Positions 56,101-64,000 of a stretch of DNA of 64,000 nt are shown here, in pieces. Source of the DNA: Achatina immaculata (lineage: Eukaryota > Mollusca > Gastropoda > Stylommatophora > Achatinidae). Position 1 is the stretch's first letter. Each line of letters starts with the position of its first letter. The notes below the pieces were generated by a model that saw nothing but the letters and a program-made list of their open reading frames with translations, was not told the origin of the DNA and ran no database searches. The stretch spans positions 28,825,084 through 28,889,083 of the forward strand of contig CM019719.1 in the NCBI GenBank assembly GCA_009760885.1. Reading direction: 5' to 3'. A program made the translations under genes and the position numbers.

Positions 56101-59100
56101 TTTTTATGCTTCATGCCACTGACCAGTCTGTGAAGATCACATTTAAAAATAAACAACAGAATAAACTGTTTAAACAGTGCTCCATATTTACCCACAGAAA
56201 TAACACAGTTCTACAGTGATATACAGAACATCTACTAACAGAAGTAAATCACGGATAATAACAGAAACATAATGTAAAAATAAGTAACTAGCTTTAAACA
56301 CCATTTATGAACAAAAGATATACTCAGAGAACTAAAACTGTGTAATGTGGACCACACAAAACAGTATGCCATTTGGTGGACAGCAAATATGTTTCTATTC
56401 ACATACCTCAGTAAAGACCGGTTTTCATCGCTGCGCCAATCTGGGTTGGCATTCTGGATAATTTTAAAGAAAAGGCCTCTGTATCTGAAATGAAGGAAGA
56501 AAAGAGTATCATAAAATAACAGTTGCACAAATAACTATTCAAACTGAAGTGAAAGGTGTGCAGAATGGTGAGATACAAAGCAGTCTTGTAAGATCAATAG
56601 CCATACTTAGTGTGCTAGATGACAAATATCCACGTGACACCTGGATACGTGTGTATACAGATGGATCTGCACACAATGCCATAAAGAATGGAGGGGCAGG
56701 AGCACATATTGAATATCCAAACAACACCACTCAACAAGATTTCCATACCTACTGGAAAATACTGCAACAACTATGATGCAGAAGTTAGGACAATTACTGC
56801 TGTGATTGAAAAACTATCAAGACTCCAGAATTGATACATGCCCCATAGCAATTCTTACAGATGCAAGATCAGTACTGGAAGCTCTTCAGTGCAACAAACT
56901 ACCAGATCTTAAGGATGCCTTGTCAAAAACTGGCTCACAACACAGGGTCACCTTGCAGTGATTCCCTCCCACTGTGGGATACCAGGCAATAAGAAAGCTG
57001 ACAGCCTGGCCAAAGAGGGAACTGAAATGGAGCAACCAGACATATCGATCACCTTTAATCAGAAGAAAAGCATGATAAAAACCTACAGGATGCCATAGAC
57101 ACTACCACATGATCTTCTTCTTCTTCGTTCGCTTCTACCACCAAAACCGCACTGTGGTCCTACTGAATTCACGCCTGTGGTCCTCGTTAGGTCCCGTGGT
57201 CCCCGAAAAGACCACACGAGATCCACGAGAGGACCACAAGGGGTTCAGAGTATCACAGCACTTTAGCCTGCATTCTTGGTGGGTCTTGGAAGCGGGATTG
57301 CGTGACACCGTGGCTTTCATTGCACCAGTTTAGTCTAGGGTTGGACTTTCTCACCGGAAGACCTCGACGTGTTTAGGATATCAGTGCATCCCCGCTGGGT
57401 GAGAGGCAGTAGCCCACCCAGGCCAGAGTTGGACTTTCTCACCGGAAAACCTCGACGTGTTTTGAGATACCTGTGTATCACTGCCGGGTGAGAGGTGGTT
57501 GCCCATCCAGTCCAGAGTTGGACTTTCTCACTGGAAAACCTCAGCATGATTAGGATACGCAAACATCCCTGCCGGGTGAGAGGTGGTTGCCTATCTAGAC
57601 TTCCCTGGTCCAGTGTCTCCGACTTCAGCATTTTGCGGTCGTGGCTGCTACCCTTCCTAGTTGTGACCAGGATGGAGCTTTTGTCCAGGAGGACGAATCC
57701 TCGCCACTAGTGACTTCTACCCCTTGGTTGAGCCGGTTTAGGCATTATCCCAGTATGGGCGTGTTTGGGACGAGACCGACCTCTAGAGCAGAGGTACTGT
57801 GACATGCATAGCCTTCAAGATTCACCCCTGGTATGAGCTGGTTTAGGCAAAATTCACCATTATGGGTGTATATCAGGCGTTACCGACCTCTAGAGCGGAG
57901 GTGGCATGACATGTCTAGCCATCAAGTTCCACCCCTGGTGTGTGCCGGTTTAGGCATATTTCACCAGTGTAGGTGTATTTCAGACGTGGGCGGCCTCTAG
58001 AGCAGAGGTGCCGTGGTATAGCTCTCGTAGCGATACTACTGGGCATATCAGTTAAACTTCACTTTCCACCACCTTTTTCCATCGGCGCTGCACAGCAACC
58101 TTTATTTCTTTTCCGCATTTCTTCCTTGACCGGGAGGAACTTCACTCCACGTGCGGCATTTGAAGAGTCTCACCAGCAGTGTCTTAACCTCTGGGACAAG
58201 GCGGTTCATGCATTTCACTCGATATGACTGCACTCAGGACGTGGCTGACCTCCAGATCAGAGGAGCCGTGATTTGACTGTTTGCTTCGCTTTATATTTTC
58301 TACCACCTTTTCCGCAGTGATGCTGCGCGGCAACCTCATTTGCAAATTTCTTCATTGGCCGGGAGGAGCACCGCTCCACACACGGCAGCTGAAAATCTCG
58401 CCAACAGTGGCAGATGAGCTACCAAACGTGCCACTCATCTACCCTAAGTAACTGGTTTTCAGGCGCCAGATATTCGCCCTCGCCCCTTCTCCTGTCAGTT
58501 TAAACAGTTCTGCCACGGGAAGGCCAGGAGCTGGACTTGACTGCCAGAGGCTGTTTGAGGCGCGTTTGCAGTCCTTAGAACCTACTACCACATGATGACT
58601 ATCACATGTTAACAAAAAGGAACAAGTCACCATTTTCCATCTCTGAACAGGACACAGCCAACTCTGAAGTCATATGTATACAAAGTTTAAGGTTGGTACT
58701 ACTAATCTTTGTACATGTGCCCAGGTGCCCCAAACTGTGGAACATATCCTCCAAAACTGCACCAACTACAAGACACTGAGAAGTAATTACTGGATCAGTA
58801 ATACCACTAAAGATAAGCTCTACAGGTTCCATACATGAATTACAAAAAAACAGTGAAATTTATCCAAGAGACAGGACTGCAGATATAGACAGACAATGTG
58901 TATGAAGAAGAAGAAGAATAACAGTAACATAAACAGGAAAATCTGTGCCAGTACTTGCTGAATTTTCCTTAGCTTAAAATCACAACAATATAAAATGTCT
59001 ACTGTGACAATCTCGCTTGTGTGGTTACCGCGGCCAGATCTAAGACTTGGGAGAAAATAATATGACCACTGTCACCTTCCTCAAATACCGTAAGAAGCAA

Positions 59101-62100
59101 CTAAGGAGGTTGGGGGATAGGCCAATGACTTATTCCCTTGGAAAAATTTTTAGCATTACAGAAACAAAAAGAGAAAAACCAGAAAACTCTTGTCTTGGAA
59201 AAGGGAAAAACTCTGGCAACACAGCTCATGATGCTGTAGGGAAGCTGCAGAACCAACATTCCAAATGAGTACTAGAGCATGGTGGTATGTTGACAATGCT
59301 CAGAGACAAGGGATGCACATGGAAGGAAGCAGAGAATAAAACCAAGAACAAGGATGACTGGAGAGCCTTTATCTGTGGATTATGCTCTCATGGGAGTGAA
59401 AGGCAATGACACTGGTGACTGTATGTAGCTTTAAAAGGACAATCAAATATCTATGCTGGAGGACTTTACAAAGCTGCAATCATAGCTATTTGGCATCTAT
59501 GTTTCTATAATGTTACAAACATCAAAACAAAGTAACATGAACATTGTAAATGACAACAGGAAACATTCTCCTCCATTAGTTAATATAGAAAAGAGAACAA
59601 TACCTGAAATACAAGGCTAGATCTGTGGCCAATATGGCAGCTTCTAACAGTGCAAGGACTTGTCCATATACATCCTGAGACAAATTGCGCAAAATGTCAC
59701 TGCCCTGTTGGATATACAGCACACCTGATCACATTCAGCAAGAACAAACACATCAAACTGGCAGAAAATTCTCAATATCGGAGAGAAGACAGGAAAACAA
59801 ACTCTTTCTAAAAATATTACTCTGCAGTTGTGCATATTCACAATGGTGAAGAAAAAAAAAAAAAAAGAAACATACAAATATTAAGGTGTATTTACACAAA
59901 AGATTCATCAACTTATTATTAAAGACCCCCAAAAAAATCCATTAATATTTGATATCAACAAACACATGAAACAACTTTTACTCCTAACTCTGTTTTTCCT
60001 GAATGTTTCATTTCTTTTCCTTTGCATCCATTTTCAGACTCTAATGTGGACATTTTCATTAAAATCAATAGCTTTGTATATATAATCAATAGCTTTGTGT
60101 ATATAATCAATAGCTTTGTGTATATAATCAATAGCTTTGTGTATATAATCAATAGCTTTGTATATATCTTCCACATCCTCATAAAGCTTTTTACTGAAAA
60201 GCACTTGGGCAAACCATTTGAGCTTTATGAATATTCCATTCTGTGTTGCCAGCTAATACTGATGTTTTCTGCTGTCTGGTGTGTCTCCATTGGTTTCTCT
60301 TTACTGAGCATTGTCTAGCCCATTGATTTAACTGATTTTTCTGCTGCTGCTGAAAAAGTATGCAGTTGCCATTGTAATTAATCACTGCCATATCACCAAT
60401 ACTTCTACCAAATATTTTTTTTTCTCTTGATATGTTTTCAATGCACATACTTCCTCTCTGTTCACATTCTTTGGCCTTCTCTGACGAAGTTATTGGTAAT
60501 CCATAAATTTGCTAATGCCAAAAATTCAATACTTAGAACTCTGCCCTGATATTATAATGCACAGTGCAGCAAATGCTTCTGTACAGGGATGGGTTTCAGA
60601 AGACCTGCAAGAAGATTCTTCTTATAAATGTATATCTAAGGTCATGCTAACTGCCTCAGGTGACCTTCTCTTTATCAAACAGGCTCTCCTGATGACCTAT
60701 CTTCCAGTTTTAGAGAGCCATCATACATACAGTAATGAGGGAGACGCAACAATGTATCAATCTGAGAACAAAGAAGGAACTATAAGAATGCTATGTGCAA
60801 TAACAACAGATGAAAGCAACTCCTGCTAACTCTTTCACTAAATCATCCATAACGTATTCATAACCAAGTAATTTTTCCTTAACTATAACACATACATGCA
60901 TCCACATCATTATACTTTTAACATTCACTGCCTGAATTTTTCAAAATATAATCTGAAATGTGACCCATTAAAAAAAAAAAAAAAGTAAAGGTATTCCTGT
61001 CATGCCATAGGGATAAAGTGTTAGTGCCCATATTTTCCTTGACCTGTCAACACACTAAAGGGTGATATGGTCAGTATCATACCTGGCCGCCTTTCCATCC
61101 TCAACTCCAGAAGAAGTTGGGTACCCATTTCTACAGCTGGGTGACTGGGGTGCCTCCGACCGGATTTGAACCCCCTGACCTTCGCCACGAGAGACCAGTG
61201 CACTAACCACTTTGTTACTCAGACACCCGACCCATTACTAGCATAACATAAAACAGTAGATAAAGGACTTTACGGTCTGAACATGTCAGTTATTCATGTG
61301 ATAATAAATACATTAGACCAAACCTCATTAAGGAAACATACCTTTGTAGACAAAATCATAATACACTGATCAAAATGGTGATGCTCCATTGTGGAGGTGC
61401 TATAAAGCTCTGCTAGTGGACTCATTGTTCTGAAGAAAAAAAAAATTTAACAAGAGTGACATTTCAAAAACTCTTGATGCACTGTTCACAGAAATATATC
61501 ATAAAAGATTCACTAATTCAGCTTCACAAATGTGTAACCAAGTGTGATCATTAATGAGGAAATATATTATTGTAATACTTTTTTTTTTTTACAAATTTTA
61601 AACTGAAGATGAGTTGACTGAAGTTAGAAAATTTGGCCATCACTGGAAAACTCAAGAAGGGGGGAAAAAAACAGAAAGAGAAGGCTACAGAAAGAAAAAA
61701 ATATCTGAACAACCTGACCAAGAAGTGGAGGGACAAAGAAATGTGACCAGTCTGACTTGAGTTGTCATGAATATACATATATATATATACTGCTGTTACC
61801 TTTGTGTTTCCACCACTGTTTTCAGTGATCCTGATGTCACTGTTGACCTATTATGATGCTTTATTTGATTGTACTCTGTGCTCCACCATTATTACTTCTC
61901 ATAATAAAACTCAGTGGAAGCTAACTGTTGACCTATTATGATGCTTTATTTGATTGTACTCTGTGCTCCACCATTATTACTTCTCATAATAAAACTCAGT
62001 GGAAGCTAACTGTTGACCTATTATGATGCTTTATTTGATTGTACTCTGTGCTCCACCATTATTACTTCTCATAATAAAACTCAGTGGAAGCTAACTGTTG

Positions 62101-63344
62101 ACCTATTATGATGCTTTATTTGATTGTACTCTGTGCTCCACCATTATTACTTCTCATAATAAAACTCAGTGGAAGCTAACTGTTGACCTATTATGATGCT
62201 TTATTTGATTGTACTCTGTGCTCCACCATTATTACTTCTCATAATAAAACTCAGTGGAAGCTAACTGTTGACCTATCATGATGCTTTATTTGATTGTACT
62301 CTGTGCTCCACCATTATTACTTCTCATAATAAAACTCAGTGGAAGCTAACTGTTGATCTATCATGATGCTTTATTTGATTGTATTCTGTGCTCCACCATT
62401 ATTACTTCTCATAATAAAACTCAGTGGAAGCTAACTGTCTCTTTGGAAGTTCTACAATGATTTTTTTCTACATTCTGCTACATTCTCATTAACAAGAAAT
62501 GTCTTAATGTGCTACAGGCATAAAAAACAATAAGGTACAGGCAGTAACAGAGATTGTGATCCAATATGTTGCCAAATACAAGTAAAGTTAAAAAGAAACA
62601 AAAGACCTGCACTAAAAATTGTTTAATTAAAAAAAAAAAAGAGTAAAACTGATTTTTAGAAAAAAAAGATGACAATAACACTAAAGTAACAGATAAATAT
62701 GCTAAAGTAAAAATACAAAACACTGAAGAGACTGTATTTATCAAAGAACAATAAAAATAATTATGAGAAAGGAAACAGCAATGAAGAGATGAATGACAAC
62801 AACAAATGCAGAAAATGATGGACGAAAGAAGAGCTGATTTTGAAAGAAAAGACCAGAAATAACCAGAAAAAAATATACTGAAACAAAGAAATAAGAAGCA
62901 AAAGAAATACAACTATAAATAACTAGTATAAAATTAATATAGAATATAATGAAAAAATATTAAGCTACAGATAAAGAGATAATGTGATATGTAATATATT
63001 TATCAGATACAAATGGTGTGAAGGGACATTAATATTTGGAAGTTAAAGATTTGCTATTAAACTATGTGTAAAGGCAAGGAAATTTGGTGGATTAGGAACA
63101 CAAAAACAGATAAACTGGAAGGTCTGACTCTGATCAGTTTACACATAATAGCATGCTGAACAAAACTTTGACAGTAATTTGTCTAAACTGTTGTATGTAA
63201 ACAATGGAAGAACATTTTAAATGAATGAATATACTTCTGCTGAAACTGGTTGTTTGTTCCCCTGTGATCCAGGTCATGGCACAAACAGGCCACCATCAGA
63301 GCCAGTTGCTCCACATTTGTCAGGATGTTATTCATCTGCCCTAC
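49452..63344 (-). CDS. cyclic-nucleotide phosphodiesterase, PDE5/6/11 group (C-terminal 416 aa, 8 exons, 5' part off window)
   Basis: Class I phosphodiesterases hydrolyse cAMP and/or cGMP using two metals held by His/Asp residues. Eight minus-strand exons join in frame to 416 aa plus stop. Seen in order: [14 protein letters not shown] (metal-binding HD), [49 protein letters not shown] (second metal Asp), ASEFFEQGD (invariant purine-binding Gln), and [15 protein letters not shown]. These spacings fit the GAF-PDE5/6/11 group better than PDE1/4/7. The exon with the HNWRH-type proton-donor histidine and the expected GAF domains must lie beyond base 64000. The last exon adds a long Lys/Glu-rich tail with no CAAX-type prenylation box at its end (...DKSRTS). 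All key catalytic residues in the covered part are intact. Convergent with G3BP. Assignment to PDE5, 6 or 11 specifically is not settled. Confidence 0.95.
50253..50520 (+). mobile_element. tRNA-derived SINE (PDE intron)
   Basis: A tRNA-like head with B box GGGTTTGAATCTGG, then CCCAGCTGTAGAAATTGGTA, CTTCTTCTGGAGTTG, GGCAGCCTGGTGTGATGCTG, CTAGTGTGCTGACAGGTCAG and CACTAACACCATATCC, with an A/T-rich tail. Same order as the 60971-61228 copy. Interrupted by a (C)n run at about 50311-50330. Confidence 0.82.
50525..51220. other. PDE intron, nothing recognised
   Basis: AT-rich intron sequence. Confidence 0.5.
51221..51304 (-). CDS. PDE exon g
   Basis: The acceptor CTACAG is followed by [20 protein letters not shown] and DICMPVYD, 28 codons, then donor GTAAGC. 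This is the conserved MMDR...QVGFID block. Confidence 0.93.
51440..52090 (-). mobile_element. LINE C-terminal remnant (PDE intron)
   Basis: The minus strand encodes [79 protein letters not shown] and [18 protein letters not shown], the post-RT end of an RTE-like LINE, with stops. Confidence 0.8.
52563..52637 (-). CDS. PDE exon f (invariant glutamine EQGD)
   Basis: The acceptor TTTTGCAG is followed by [20 protein letters not shown] and NVTPI, exactly 25 codons, then donor GTAAGA. The Gln in FFEQGD is the purine-clamp residue. Confidence 0.93.
52850..53145 (-). mobile_element. LINE 3' end (same family as 9927-12088)
   Basis: The minus strand encodes [51 protein letters not shown] and a final [10 protein letters not shown] with an ATGAATGAAT tail. 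Matches the second LINE and the 33150-33400 copy. Confidence 0.85.
53578..53641 (-). CDS. PDE exon e (TASD metal-binding motif)
   Basis: The acceptor GATTCAG completes Arg. The exon encodes [20 protein letters not shown] and K, then donor GTAGGT. The Asp of TASD is the fourth metal ligand in class I PDEs. Confidence 0.93.
53935..54240 (+). mobile_element. LINE 3' end (same family as 44700-44990)
   Basis: ATGCTAGAAATGAACTGGTC then CAGCAACACTGCTAAAACAG, GAGGCCAACCATAGAATACC and TGGATGAATGGACAGG reproduce the LINE end seen at 44700-44990, ending in a degraded GATG-type tail. Confidence 0.7.
54417..54493. repeat. near-perfect hairpin, 37-bp arms, 3-base loop
   Basis: Arm 54417-54453 (AAGTGACTGTCAAAGTACTC...) and arm 54457-54493 are reverse complements with one mismatch in 37 (CTCT against CGCT), separated by TCT. 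It lies in the PDE intron between exons d and e. Confidence 0.95.
55140..55998 (-). mobile_element. RNase-H-type LINE 3' fragment (second RNase H family)
   Basis: The minus strand gives [48 protein letters not shown] (RNase H His and Asp region) and [20 protein letters not shown], with a C-terminal stretch to about 55140. A second, shorter copy is at 13371-13742. Distinct from the CGAACGAAGAAG family. Confidence 0.75.
56407..56484 (-). CDS. PDE exon d
   Basis: The acceptor CATTTCAG completes Arg. The exon encodes [20 protein letters not shown] and NRSLL plus AG, then donor GTATGT. It corresponds to the variable segment before the MMTA motif. Confidence 0.88.
56524..58916 (+). mobile_element. 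RNase-H LINE 3' fragment, copy 3, interrupted by a retroposon
   Basis: Target duplication AATAACAGT (56515-56523 and 58917-58925). Encodes the same [20 protein letters not shown], a [13 protein letters not shown] block, [12 protein letters not shown] words and the C-terminal [15 protein letters not shown]. Tail TATGAAGAAGAAGAA. Split at 57113/58584 by the minus-strand non-coding retroposon. Same internal frame break as the other two copies. Confidence 0.9.
57114..58583 (-). mobile_element. non-coding GAA-tailed retroposon, copy 3 (longest, 1470 bp)
   Basis: Inserted in the RNase-H LINE with a perfect 13-bp duplication ACTACCACATGAT (57101-57113 and 58584-58596). Read on the minus strand it starts GGTTCTAAGGACTGCAAACG, has a roughly 150-bp block absent from copies 1 and 2, then two versions of the CTGNTGGNGAGACTC block, the 108-bp units and the 88-bp units, and ends GCGAACGAAGAAGAAGAAG. 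No useful reading frame. Confidence 0.93.
59255..59420 (+). mobile_element. LINE 3' end scrap (same family as 4780-5175)
   Basis: Encodes [20 protein letters not shown] and [17 protein letters not shown], matching the C-terminus at about 5072-5165. Confidence 0.75.
59604..59704 (-). CDS. PDE exon c
   Basis: The acceptor ATCCAACAG is followed by [20 protein letters not shown] and [13 protein letters not shown] plus AG, then donor GTATTG (phase 2). [10 protein letters not shown] is a PDE family signature helix. Confidence 0.93.
60063..60167. repeat. 21-bp tandem repeat, 5 units
   Basis: Unit AATCAATAGCTTTGTGTATAT at 60063, 60084, 60105, 60126 and 60147, with one-base variants in the first and last. 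Confidence 0.95.
60170..60960. other. PDE intron, nothing recognised
   Basis: AT-rich. A 106-codon open frame on the plus strand (60509-60829) has no recognisable features. Confidence 0.45.
60971..61228 (-). mobile_element. tRNA-derived SINE, complete, with target duplication
   Basis: Flanked by GACCCATTA (60962-60970 and 61229-61237). On the minus strand: a tRNA-like head with A box GTAACAAAGTGGTTAGTGC and B box GGTTCAAATCC, then a body (CCCAGCTGTAGAAATGGGTA; GGCGGCCAGGTATGATACTG; TTTAGTGTGTTGACAGGTCA; GGCACTAACACTTTATCC). It ends ...TTTACTTTTTTTTTTTTTT. 258 bp, the best copy of its family here. Confidence 0.92.
61342..61429 (-). CDS. PDE exon b
   Basis: The acceptor TTTCTTCAG completes Lys. 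The exon encodes [20 protein letters not shown] and QCIMILSTK, then donor GTATGT. The [10 protein letters not shown] block is a strongly conserved PDE segment. Confidence 0.93.
61841..62435. repeat. 85-bp tandem repeat, exactly 7 units
   Basis: Unit starts are 61841, 61926, 62011, 62096, 62181, 62266 and 62351. Units are nearly identical; only the last two show changes (TATC for TATT; GATC for GACC; GTATTC for GTACTC). Each unit contains TTTATTTGATTGTA and CATAATAAAACTCAG. Within the PDE intron between exons a and b. Confidence 0.98.
62436..63234. other. A-rich PDE intron sequence, nothing recognised
   Basis: A-rich on the plus strand with many A runs. The 144-codon minus frame here is a T-rich run product (Phe/Leu/Ser/Cys-rich). 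Confidence 0.5.
63235..63344 (-). CDS. PDE exon a (HDLDHRG metal-binding motif)
   Basis: The acceptor CTGCCACAG is followed by [20 protein letters not shown], then [16 protein letters not shown] plus AA. Donor GTATAT starts at 63234 (phase 2). HD and the following D are catalytic metal ligands in the family. Confidence 0.93.
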
Positions 63345-63432
63345 CTGTGGCAGAATTTCAATCACAAGTATGTAAATAAACGGGATTAAAAATACTTAAA
63401 AATGAAATACAGCTTTTTTTTTATATAGGATT

Positions 63433-64000
63433 AATGAGAGGGTGAATCAAATGAAAGTTAGAAAATGTGAATAAAATTTCTGAAGGAGAGCAGCCAGAAA
63501 TCCTTTAATAGTGTCATCTATTAGCATCATAGTCAGTGACATCAGTAGGAAGATGGGGCCATCACTGCAAAACATCAAGCCAAGAATAATGCAGGTTAAA
63601 ATGGCAACTACGTTTGCGGACATGCTCCATGGAAGAAGTGCATTCTGTTACCCAATTCTTGTCCACCAAAGGTCTGAACCCCTTGTGCATACACCATGAA
63701 ATACTGCTGCATCCCCCTTATTCCCTGGATTTGGCCCCAAGTGACCTCCCCTGTTTGGTCCCTTATAAAAACATCTTGGTGGTAAAAGGTTTTCAACTAA
63801 CACAGAGGTGCATGACTTGGTGCACAAATGGCTGATAAATCAGGACAAAAGGTTCTTTCTTACTGAAAATTCAAGCACTGGTTCACAGGCAGTGCAAATG
63901 CATGGCGAAGCAAGGGAAATATACTGAAAAATTAGGGGTATTATTTTTTTCTGTACTAAATAAAAGTTTTGTGCAATTTGTAAATTCAAACTTTCACTCA
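63433..64000 (+). mobile_element. mariner-like transposon, deleted copy running off the right edge
   Basis: The left end AGGGTGAATCAAATGAAAGT and the reverse complement of the window end (TGAGTGAAAGTTTGAATTTA) look like a degraded inverted pair. The plus strand encodes HPPYSLDLAPSDLPCLVPYK, the third-Asp region of a mariner transposase, followed by a KGFQLTQ-type and AKQGKYTEK tail. Most of the transposase is missing. Confidence 0.75.

Noticed and set aside
60509..60829. 106-codon plus-strand open frame inside a PDE intron
   Set aside because: No recognisable domain, antisense to the PDE gene; length is within chance for AT-rich sequence.
61140..61225. tRNA gene on the minus strand
   Set aside because: The A and B boxes belong to a SINE head: the body, T-rich end and flanking target duplication show a retroposon, and the cloverleaf is imperfect.
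61841..62435. Regular repeats considered as a CRISPR-like array
   Set aside because: Units are directly abutting 85-bp copies with no variable spacers, in an animal intron.
62478..62912. 144-codon minus-strand frame rich in Phe, Leu, Ser and Cys
   Set aside because: Product of A-rich/T-rich low-complexity intron sequence; no splice-consistent link to the PDE frame.

Overview
This 64 kb window is animal nuclear DNA. It is AT-rich, has small exons with canonical GT-AG introns of up to about 5 kb, and is densely loaded with non-LTR retrotransposons, tRNA-derived SINEs, DNA transposons, MITEs and tandem repeats. The mix of RTE/RNase-H-type LINE fragments ending in short microsatellite tails, the tRNA-headed SINEs and the two gene families suggest a lophotrochozoan, most likely a mollusc. 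That assignment is inference, not proof.

Two real protein-coding genes are visible. (1) G3BP/rasputin, the stress-granule nucleator, lies on the + strand. All coding exons are present (ten, 20482 to 37719) and splice in frame to a predicted 527-aa protein: NTF2-like dimerisation domain, acidic and proline-rich linker, RRM, and C-terminal RGG tail. A 3' UTR with two AATAAA signals follows. (2) The 3' half of a cyclic-nucleotide phosphodiesterase of the GAF-containing PDE5/6/11 group lies on the - strand. Eight exons (63344 down to 49452) give 416 C-terminal residues, covering most of the catalytic domain plus a long charged tail. Its N-terminal part, with the expected GAF domains and the first metal-binding histidine, lies beyond base 64000. 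The genes are convergent, tail to tail, with about 11 kb between the G3BP polyA sites and the PDE stop codon.

Layout: 1-20 kb is gene-free and transposon-rich. It holds LINE fragments at 4.1-5.2 kb; a 1.8-kb mariner-like element with its TA duplication at 5.4-7.2 kb; a LINE with endonuclease and reverse transcriptase remains at 7.35-9.93 kb; a second LINE split by a third at 9.93-12.09 kb; and minus-strand LINE remains at 13.4-14.4 and 17.7-19.8 kb. G3BP occupies 20.5-38.3 kb, and its introns contain two non-coding GAA-tailed retroposons, two RNase-H LINE 3' fragments, a 5'-3' fused short derivative, and another LINE 3' end. The 38.3-49.4 kb interval holds degraded LINE pieces, a degenerate tandem array, two piggyBac-like MITEs and a possible tRNA-headed SINE. 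PDE introns (50.1-63.2 kb) carry SINEs, LINE 3' ends, a nested retroposon-in-retroposon, a near-perfect 37-bp-arm hairpin, a 21-bp x5 repeat and an 85-bp x7 repeat. Another mariner-like fragment runs off the right edge.

The most distinctive thing here is a family of non-coding retroposons (22706-23801, 24461-25781, 57114-58583, and a fragment at 1-105). They carry two internal tandem arrays (about 108 bp and about 88 bp periods) and end in the same CGAACGAAGAAGAAG tail as an RNase-H-encoding LINE in the same window. Each of the three large copies is flanked by an 11-13 bp target-site duplication. They look like long non-autonomous passengers of that LINE.
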